NCBI GenBank assembly: GCA_964034945.1
Contig: OZ035963.1
Location: 45,767,332-45,831,331, forward strand
DNA: 64,000 nt
Direction: 5' to 3'
Source of the DNA: Chrysopilus asiliformis
Taxonomy: Eukaryota; Arthropoda; Insecta; Diptera; Rhagionidae
The notes beneath the pieces were generated by a model. That model worked only from the letters and a program-made list of their open reading frames with translations, ran no database searches and was not told the DNA's origin. Below, piece after piece: positions 56,426-64,000 of the stretch (position 1 is the stretch's first letter; each line of letters opens with the position of its first letter). The translations under genes were made by a program, and so were the position numbers.

Positions 56426-57756
56426 AAGCCGGTGGTCGTTCGAAGTCGTCTACATAACTACAAACCTGGTCGTTCGAGCATGACCATAGTTGATTACGGT
56501 AGTTGACTATTTCTGGCTATGCGCGGCGAGTATAAAGACACCAAAATATTGAGTCCTTGAAGAAGAATTTTACCCAAAACATTGAACAACTTTCCAACAG
56601 ATCGCGCGTCTATTTTGCAGCCCTGTTGACTCCATCGTTAGAGGGCTGGTGTTAAATTTAATGGCGGTCTTTTCGAATAATGTGTTCTATTTGTGGTTAT
56701 TATGTGGCCCAATAAATGGAAATAAAAAGTTTTGAAAAATAGTAATGCGTTCTTATTTGGCATCAAATTTTTCCTTGTATTAGTAATCTAGTGATTAGGT
56801 ACAGTTGAACTAGAGTCATAACTAGAGTCAGATTCGTTCAGCATAATTTCTTTTAGCTGGTATTGATTTATTGATCGCGGATATGTGTGGATTTACTTAC
56901 CTTAAAGCATATATGCTCAATTTATTATGTGTTGAACTACCACTACTCAGAATTTTTTGGTGTCTTATTGCACTCAAAAACGAAATTGAGATAATGGCGC
57001 TTTCACGTTCTCAGCGGCAAACTGACGTTATATAACAGTGGACCATGAAATTTTGAGTTCAAAAAAACTTTCGACATTTCTATTTTTTACTTTTTCGTCT
57101 TATTTTATTAATTACGAGTACCGAAAGAACAAAGTCCACCCTGCCAGAGCTCTGGCATCGAAGCTTTTATTTAACTTGCTTTCGTATCTGTTTGTCTGTC
57201 AGGGTCAAATCTTGTGTTATAATTTTGAGTCACTTCCACTGATCCGATTGACATGAAATTTGGCACACATACGTAAGTTCGATGACAATACAAATTTTTA
57301 ACTACTTCGTCCTTACAAGAATAAGGCAAGATCATGTAAGGATAACGTGATTACCCTTTTCCTCAAAGTTTCCGGAAAAAAATCTCATCCGGGGGTCTTT
57401 TGGGGCGCTGAATACGATTCTGACATTAAGAAATTTGTAAGGATAACGGAAGATCCTGTAAGGGTAATGTGATTATCCTTTTCCTCCAATTTTCCCGGAA
57501 AAATCTCATGGGGGATTTTTAGGGGTCGCTGAATCTGATTCTGGGGTTAAGTCGGAAAACTGAACGAATGATGCGTCTGACTCGTAGAATTCGCTCATTT
57601 TTTGTCCGCTCTTTGATACTTGCACAAGTTTTTACGAGTTACAACTTAAAATGTGACAATATTGGTCATAATTGCGTAAAATGCACAGTTACTTATGGAT
57701 AAACATTTTAAGCATGTGAGGAACTAATTGAGCCAAACGAGGGCAACTCTGCTTTA
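56426..57756. other. Intergenic, eroded repeats
   Basis: 57176-57560 repeats the block seen at 51845-52110 ('tttgtctgtcagggtcaaat', 'gatccgattgacatgaaatt', 'cacacatacgtaa'). 'ggataacggaagatcctgta' (57442) is typical of non-LTR tails. No gene. Confidence 0.4.
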
Positions 57757-57976
57757 ACACGTTCGTGACATCGTGTACCACTGGTGGTACATGTACAGTT
57801 TTTTAAAACCGCGCGAGTAAATAGTGCGGTAGTTTTTTTGTGGAAGTAATATAAAAACACGCACCGTGTACCACCGGTGGCGCACAACCGCCAGAAAACA
57901 AATCGCTACTGTACCACCCGTGGTACACGATGTCCAAATGTAAAAAAAGTTGTAAAAGCAAATGTCACGAACGTGT
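57757..57976. mobile_element. 220-bp MITE with TA duplication, copy 2
   Basis: Same termini, length and interior as 52305-52524, with only a handful of differences (for example CCGATGGCAC there against CCGGTGGCGC here). TA flanks at 57755-57756 and 57977-57978. Confidence 0.85.
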
Positions 57977-59107
57977 TATAGGTATGGTGTCGCTATAAGC
58001 CGTTGACGGTGATCGTAGAAGGTGGCTGACAACGGGGGTTGTTGAACAGCGCAGCCAAGCGTTTTGGCTGCACGTTTCAGTCGTTGAACATTTGTCTTGA
58101 AGCCAATGATTTGGCGATGCAAACAGTTTGCTTTATCGACGTATAAATTGCGTCAAGCAAAGTGCGTAGAAAGTGCATTGTAACTTTGCTGGATCCAGTA
58201 AAACCAGATGTTTTTAAAGACCACCAGCGACAGCTATCTGTCGACGACCAGCGTCAACAGCTCCCAGCGAAACCGTACATTAAAGTGGGATTTCGATTTA
58301 GTTGTTCGGTTAAAAACGCGTTCATTACCAACCGCTAACTGAATGTCGTTTCAAAATACATACGGTTTACGCGAAGTAAACTTTACTGGCGTTCCAAAAG
58401 ACCAAATTTGAGTTGGCAAAATTAACTTTTCCAACTTTGCTCGAGAGCAAGTAAACTTTACTCGCGCATTTCGGAACGCGAGTAAAGGTAATTGTGCTGT
58501 CAAAATGGATCTTTTTTTATTTAAATCTTAGACTTTTTTGAGCAATGGATAAGTGTTTTATGAAAAACGAGGACTGTATACATATTTAAGTTTAAAACAA
58601 ATGTATAGAAGGCATTTAATTACGAAAAAAGTTTTGAAAATATTCTCCATTCAAATGTTTCAGTTGGCCAATGCTAAAGTTCACCAAATCGTGTTCCACC
58701 CTTATACGATGATAATAGAAATTTCTGTGAATTTTTGAATGATAAATCCCTGAAAACTTTAAGGATTAATTACAAGCCATATACATTATTCGGAAATTTT
58801 TTTCAGCTCAAAATTATCTATCAGAATTCATTAACAGAATATCAATAACAAAAACACTAATGATGCAACAACTTACTTTATTTTATAAAAGTATTGGACT
58901 TGATACATTCGTGAAATTAGTAAGTATGGGGACAGTGAAGCTGTTAACTTGCAAAGTAGTAACGAAATGAAAATCTTTTAGTAAGCATTTTCAGCCTTCT
59001 AATTATACGAACGAAAATTCTGGTTATGCGGTTGCTCTGCTATTAATAAATTATTTTATTAGCCCTGTCTACTTTTTTCAAGTAATAAAAAAATATTCAA
59101 CATCTTA
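57977..59107. other. Intergenic, no gene seen
   Basis: CAAGTAAACTTTACTCGCG-type wording repeats near 58376 and 58449, suggesting an eroded inverted element. The frame 58553-58738 has no known domain. Confidence 0.35.
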
Positions 59108-59590
59108 AGCAGGGTTTATACACAGCGAGTAACTCGCTGCAAGTAGACGTAAATACACGCGATTGGAGCTAGTGTGCGACGCTCGCATATGTGTGAGAAT
59201 ACTCGCTGCTCTCTCAAAAATAATAGAAAGCCATTCTATTTTTGTAGCGATTAAAACCAATACAAGAACATGGAACCGCGTACAAATGAGGTGGTTTTAT
59301 GTGTGTGTGTTTCGGTTCATTTTATATTTGCTGCTTTGCCAGAAAACGTCGTAACATTTTAAGGAAAAAACGACACGGTCATTAAAAACTCGTCGGCAAC
59401 AAACAGTTTTAGGTCGAAATTCGCAAATTTTTCCACAAAAAAAAGTCGTGATATTTTTTCTCAGAAAATTTTAGGTTATGTTTTCCTTCGGCTGTTCTAC
59501 TTGCAACGATTTACTTGCAACGTGTAAACGAAGCAAACTACTTGCCTCTCTTTACTTGCAGCGAGTTACTCGCTGTGTATAAACCCTGCT
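59108..59590. mobile_element. 483-bp MITE with TTA duplication
   Basis: AGCAGGGTTTATACACAGCG at the left and its inverse at the right continue through AGTAACTCGCTGCAAGTA, about 38 bp of near-perfect inverted repeat. TTA is duplicated (59105-59107, 59591-59593). No coding sequence. Confidence 0.85.
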
Positions 59591-60211
59591 TTACTGAAAG
59601 CAGCATGCCACGTCACTGTCTGCGCTCTTACTATATGGATAAAATGAGTTTTCATCAATGTATGAATTGTTTGTCAATTTTTACTTTCTTGTACAAAGTA
59701 TAATAAAGTATTGTGTTCATGAACAATTTCGACCTCTTAATTTTACCCAAAAAAAAACAAAAGCTCGAGCACTCCAAGTTGATTGGACTTATATTGCAAA
59801 AATATCTTTATGTCTTTTAATCTGTCTGTGTACCAGATTCCTCAAAAACTACTATAGCTAGAGCCATTAAAAATTTAATTTCAATGTATTATTCAATTGT
59901 AGCCATGAGAAATCTGGCACTTGAATAAATGGTTTCTATGTTCCAATACGTCATTTAGCCCGAAAATTATCAAAATTAATAATATTAAAAATCCAAATGG
60001 TCGAGAAATTCAAATAGTTATCTGCTATCTTTTACCGTTATTGAGATCGTTTCATTAAAATGTTAAATATATTGTTTCGAATTGCTTGCAAACTAACAGT
60101 TTTTCGAAAAAATAGAGGAAGATTTAACGAAAATTGATATATCTTTACCATTATTGAGATATTTCAGATTTTGTAAAAAAGATTATATTTTTATAAATTG
60201 CGCTAAAAAGT
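59591..60211. other. Intergenic, no gene seen
   Basis: Contains 'tctgtctgtgtaccagattc' and the 'ttaccgttattgagat' wording of the dispersed family noted at 52960. No coding motif. Confidence 0.35.
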
Positions 60212-60706
60212 AAAGAACGATGCACGAAAATTCCCCTTTACTAACTTTTGGGTTTCACTTTCGTATTACCCCCATTGGAAAGGTAATTTGCTCTAGTTTC
60301 ATGGACATAAGCTGTTTTTTGACGGGGAACTGCAGGGGGATGGTTAGCTGCCATCTTAGGCGCACTGCTTTTTTCATGCATTTTTCGACGATTTTTATGC
60401 CCCCGGGCTAACTTTTGAACCAGTTGGGGTTTCACTTTCGTATTACCCCCATTGGAAAGGTAAAAAGTTAGCCTGGTTCAAAAGTTAGCCCGGGGGCATA
60501 AAAATCGTCGAAAAATGCATGAAAAAAGCAGTGCGCCTAAGATGGCAGCTGACCATCCCCCTGCAGTTCCCCGTCAAAAAACAGCTTATGTCCATGAAAC
60601 TAGAGCAAATTACCTTTCCAATGGGGGTAATACGAAAGTGAAACCCCAACTGGTTCAAAAGTTAGCCCGGGGGCATAAAAAACGCCAAATCCTGCATGGT
60701 TCTTTT
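60212..60706. mobile_element. Foldback-like element with 177-bp units, short copy
   Basis: About one and a fraction units on each side point outwards around a centre near 60463. Ends AAAGAACGATGCACGAAAA and CATGGTTCTTT correspond to the large element at 17990-19919. Units differ from that locus mostly by amino-acid-changing substitutions (for example GAA to CAA, AGTACCCCT to AGTGCGCCT), against coding constraint. Confidence 0.8.
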
Positions 60707-61691
60707 GTATAAGAAAGTCATCTATTATATAAAAAATGGATGTTTGTTTGTTGGTCTGTCTGAGATTACGTAACTCAAAAACTACTGGACCGATTTTTAC
60801 GCGGTTTTTTGCAAAATGATCTGCGTTGCCAGGAGCAGGTTTTTAGCTATGTTAGATTTAAAATTCGAAACGAAAGGTCCTGTAAGGATAGCGCAAATGT
60901 CCTTTTTCCCATTTTTCTCGCAAAAACTGGCTTTTGGAGGTCTTCAGGGTTGCTCATCACGAATCTGGTGTTGGAATTTCAAAATTCGAAACGGAATGCC
61001 CTGTAAGGATGGCGTTTTTTCCCAAAAGCTTTTAAGTCATTTATGGTTTTTTGGCATTCTAAAACTTACACAAAAAACTTTAAGCTGGTAACGAAGGGTC
61101 TGCTAGTATGCTATAAAAACATAAAATTTTTATCAATAACTGTGCCAGTTCTTTTATTTTAATAATAGAAAAAATCCCCAAATTTATAATAGTAATAATA
61201 ATCAACTGTTAAAAATGTACCTACCTCGAATTAATTATATTCAAATGTATAAAAACGAAAAAAAAAAATTAATTCCAAAAGGAAGGCTATTTAAGCCAAA
61301 GTTGAAAATGTTCGAAATCGAATTTAGTTCAATGAATAATAATAAGATTTCATTTGAAACAATATTTTTTCTGTTACGAGATTTTTGCCTTTCATTAGAT
61401 ATTAAACGAATAATGTTCGAATTTGTTGGCTGGTTTTAATAAGAGATTTGGTTACTTTTGACCAAAAGAGTTACACTCAGCTTTTGCTCGTTAGTTAGGT
61501 ACGACTGATGTAACGTAATTTCGTTCCACTTCCTCCAATTGTCCGATGTCTATGAATAATTGATATCTATAACCCAATTCTCTTTTTGCACGATGGTATT
61601 TACACGAGTTCGATTTAACACGGTTTACATTGATTTTTAAGGCATAATTTCGTTGAAATTCTTTTATTGTTAACGATTATTTGTGCTTTAA
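60707..61691. other. Non-LTR tail remnants and intergenic sequence
   Basis: 60730-61090 has the repeated '..cctgtaaggatagcg..' and 'gactggaccgattttt'-like wording of eroded non-LTR elements. 61200-61439 is an open 74-codon frame without recognisable domain. Confidence 0.4.
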
Positions 61692-62158
61692 AGGAGCCGC
61701 TCCATTACCATGACTTTTTACCATGACAAAAAAATGCAGGAAACTAGAGCAAGATAGACTTATGTAGATCTAAATAGGAATAACTGAATACAAGTTAAAC
61801 GCTATCCCTTCCAGTTTTACAATTTTATAGCAATCATATCAAACCTTATGCTATGAATATAATGTTCAAATTGGCATGGTAGCAAAGCTTTTGACTATGC
61901 ATGCGAAGGAGAAAAAGCTTTTAAAATGACATCACGCTATAATAACATTTTGAATGTGTCCGTGCTTACTATTCACTTACAGGGACAATGTGTGGTTGTA
62001 GTAGAAATCGCCATAACAAAAGAGGGGAAATTATTTTTGCATTTGCCGACAAATTTTTGCAGTTGATTCTTATCTCCCTTTCTCGCCAAGGCATCTTCAC
62101 ATAAATGTGTCTCATTTTTTTTGTCATGGTAAAAAGTCATGGTAATGGAGCGGCTCCT
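61692..62158. mobile_element. 467-bp MITE with TAA duplication
   Basis: AGGAGCCGCTCCATTACCAT and its exact inverse bound the element and extend through GACTTTTTACCATGACAAAA, a perfect inverted repeat of about 40 bp. TAA at 61689-61691 and 62159-62161. Perfect ends imply recent activity. No transposase. Confidence 0.9.
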
Positions 62159-62297
62159 TAAAACCATGCCTTTTACAGTGAAATCAAATCCACACGAAAC
62201 CAACGAGAAATTTTAGAGCCGTGAAAATTTACAGTGGTGTTTGGTCCTAGAATAGGACGGCCCTACTCACTTTTGGTAGAAATCCGTTAGCCGAAAC

Positions 62298-62606
62298 CAT
62301 AGAATAAGGAATATATAGAAAAAACTCTCCCGAACAAATTTTTGACAAATTTCCCCTTCGAAGGGGGGAAAAATGTCCCTATCATTCTCTAGCTACGGCC
62401 TAAAAGTTAATTACTTTTAGACTAGGGAGCACGAAGCAGAGAGAACATTTTCTAATCATTTTCGTCGTATCTATTCAATGAGATGGAGGAATCGAATGGA
62501 TAATTTTTTCCGTGTTACATCGGATCCTCTTGCTTCATCTCACAGTGGAAAAATTTTCTCTAAAAATTTGTTCTAAGAGTTTATTCTCTAGATTATTTGT
62601 TCTCTG
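62298..62606. mobile_element. CA...TG MITE, copy 3
   Basis: 309 bp, nearly identical to the reassembled copy at 1644-4490. Flanked by CCGAAAC (62291-62297) and CCGGAAC (62607-62613), a 7-bp duplication with one change. Confidence 0.8.
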
Positions 62607-63734
62607 CCGGAACTAACCTAAATGGCGGCTTTTTACAAATCACAATTTGGGTTTTCTCGATTCACTCCGAAACTACGCGTTTTTCAGCAATCTTATGTAT
62701 GACAAGAGTAAATCAAAATGTTCTACACTTTTGTCTTTCATTAGAATTCGATATTTCAAACAGGTATAGAGAGATATACGGTTATATCGAAGAAATCACT
62801 ATTTTGCGATTCTCTCGAAAACTGTTGGGGTTTTAGTGGCCCAATGTGTGAGATGAATTAAATAGAAAAATGTTTCCTACAACTTTGTCTGTCACTGTGA
62901 TCCACTATCTTTTGCCGTTATTGAGATATTTCCATTAAAAACTAAAAAAATGGATTTTTGCAAATTTCTTGCAAATTAACGATTTCTCGAAAAAAAAGCT
63001 AATGGGAAAATTTAAGATATTATAACATGGTCTACATTTTTGCCTTATACAGAAAATCGATATCTTTTACCATTATCGGGATTCAAGTTTTGTTAAAAAA
63101 ATTGATATTTGTATATAAACCAAAATGTTATTCGTCGGGCTGTAGTATAAATTGAGCAAGAACGTAGATTTTGTATAAGAGAGTCATGTAATGTTTACAT
63201 CAGATATTTTTACACTGTTTTTTATCTATCGTACAAAAAGAGAATTGAGTGTAAAAATTCAATCTTTTACATATCAAACTCGCCATATTGCCAATAAAAA
63301 TTCTTAAAAAAATCAGCATTTTTTTCTTTGTCAAAGATTTGGTTTTCTGTGAAGAACTGTGAAATGTATGTAACTCATCACAAAGAAAGGACTGCTAAAA
63401 CCTTTTTTTTAGATTAATTTGAAAATGGCGAGTGAGTTTGGATTAAAGAACCTGTATACATGCATATGAAAAACAAATTGGGGGCTTTCAGGCACCATGT
63501 TATCCAAGGTTCTGTATCAAGTATCCACCATATTGAGTTTTAAATTAAAAACCTTCAATAGTCATAAAACTGGGCACCAATCTTGTATCGCGACGCGTCT
63601 GCATAAACGCGCCTCACAACACAAAAAAACCTTAGGACGCATTGAAAAAAACCTTAGGACGCATTGACTAGCGTCGATAAAGACTTTGGCGTTTACTTCG
63701 TTGCAATTAATTTCGTAAGAAGTGGTTTAAAACA
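62607..63734. other. Intergenic dispersed repeats and a 22-bp tandem duplication
   Basis: 62650-63110 belongs to the dispersed family also seen near 9570 and 52960. At 63624-63668 an AAAAACCTTAGGACGCATTG unit is repeated twice in tandem. No gene before 63735. Confidence 0.4.
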
Positions 63735-64000
63735 ATGCCAAAACCAAAGTAAATAACACCAAATTAAATATACATTATATTTTATTATGACAACTAAATT
63801 ATAGGGAACAGACAAACAAGCATCAGTTGGCGGCTATTGTCAAATTTATTGGGGAAAATCCGTCACTTGCCACAGGTTCACTCGAAAAAAATGCGATGGG
63901 GAAAACCAAGAAAACCAAGAAAAGGATTTTATGGGAAACTTCCGATGATTTAAATGCTTTCAGTGATTTCAGTGTCCTTCTAATTAGGCGTAAATTGATA
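63735..64000 (+). CDS. Myb/SANT-like DNA-binding protein, 5' part only
   Basis: Exon 1 (63735-63748) encodes MPKP plus two bases. After a GTAAAT donor and an ATTATAG acceptor, exon 2 starts at 63805 and stays open to the window edge: KEQTNKHQLAAIVKFIGENP, SLATGSLEK, KKRILWETSDDLNAFSD. This resembles the zeste-type Myb/SANT-like domain (QLxxIVxFIExNPxLAxG...LWExLxxxLN) found in accessory proteins of PIF/Harbinger transposons and in many insect repeats. The remainder is outside the window, so intactness cannot be judged. A 9-bp AAAACCAAG tandem at 63902-63919 suggests a small in-frame duplication. Confidence 0.55.

Overview
The window looks like nuclear DNA from an insect, most likely a fly (Diptera). 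It is AT-rich and gene-poor, with short-exon genes that have canonical GT-AG introns and very many DNA transposons. A ZAD-type C2H2 zinc-finger gene points to insects. Interspersed elements with a (GTCY)n microsatellite core resemble the mini-me/DINE-1 group described from Diptera. The species cannot be named from sequence alone.

Three intact host genes are supported. SPAG7 (R3H-domain protein, minus strand, five exons, 17230-29000) has a 10.7-kb intron 2 full of transposons. A ZAD/C2H2 zinc-finger regulator (plus strand, 29455-32644) is divergent from SPAG7 across a 454-bp shared upstream region. LSG1 (plus strand, five exons, 47718-49926) is a circularly permuted GTPase for 60S ribosome maturation. 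The first two exons of a Myb/SANT-like, transposon-associated gene run off the right edge (63735-64000).

Layout: 1-1575 has no gene. 1576-5077 is a five-level nest of transposons that includes a nearly perfect 378-bp palindrome. 5201-16840 is transposon relics (hAT, 3-bp-TSD MITEs, DINE-like elements, LINE fragments). 17230-29000 is SPAG7, whose intron 2 holds an inverted tandem-array foldback element, a mariner inside a pogo-like element, a THAP-containing element and a DINE-like element. 29455-32644 is the ZAD gene, with another DINE-like element in intron 2. 33243-39631 is hAT elements and MITEs. 39689-47252 is a 7.6-kb Harbinger-type element that has received a cluster of GC-rich mini-hairpins, tRNA-like sequences, a second Harbinger element with a MADF-like gene, and a repeat carrying a NUP37 gene fragment. 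47718-49926 is LSG1. The rest is dispersed repeats and MITEs.

The strongest points for follow-up are: six GC-rich triloop hairpins whose minus strand always reads C-GNA-G; a captured NUP37 piece that keeps its intron; an in-frame TGA followed by a coding-like 39-codon extension in the ZAD gene; CA...TG elements with consistent 7-bp target duplications; and an approximately 1.9-kb inverted array inside a transcribed intron. All family names come from reading motifs; no database search was possible.
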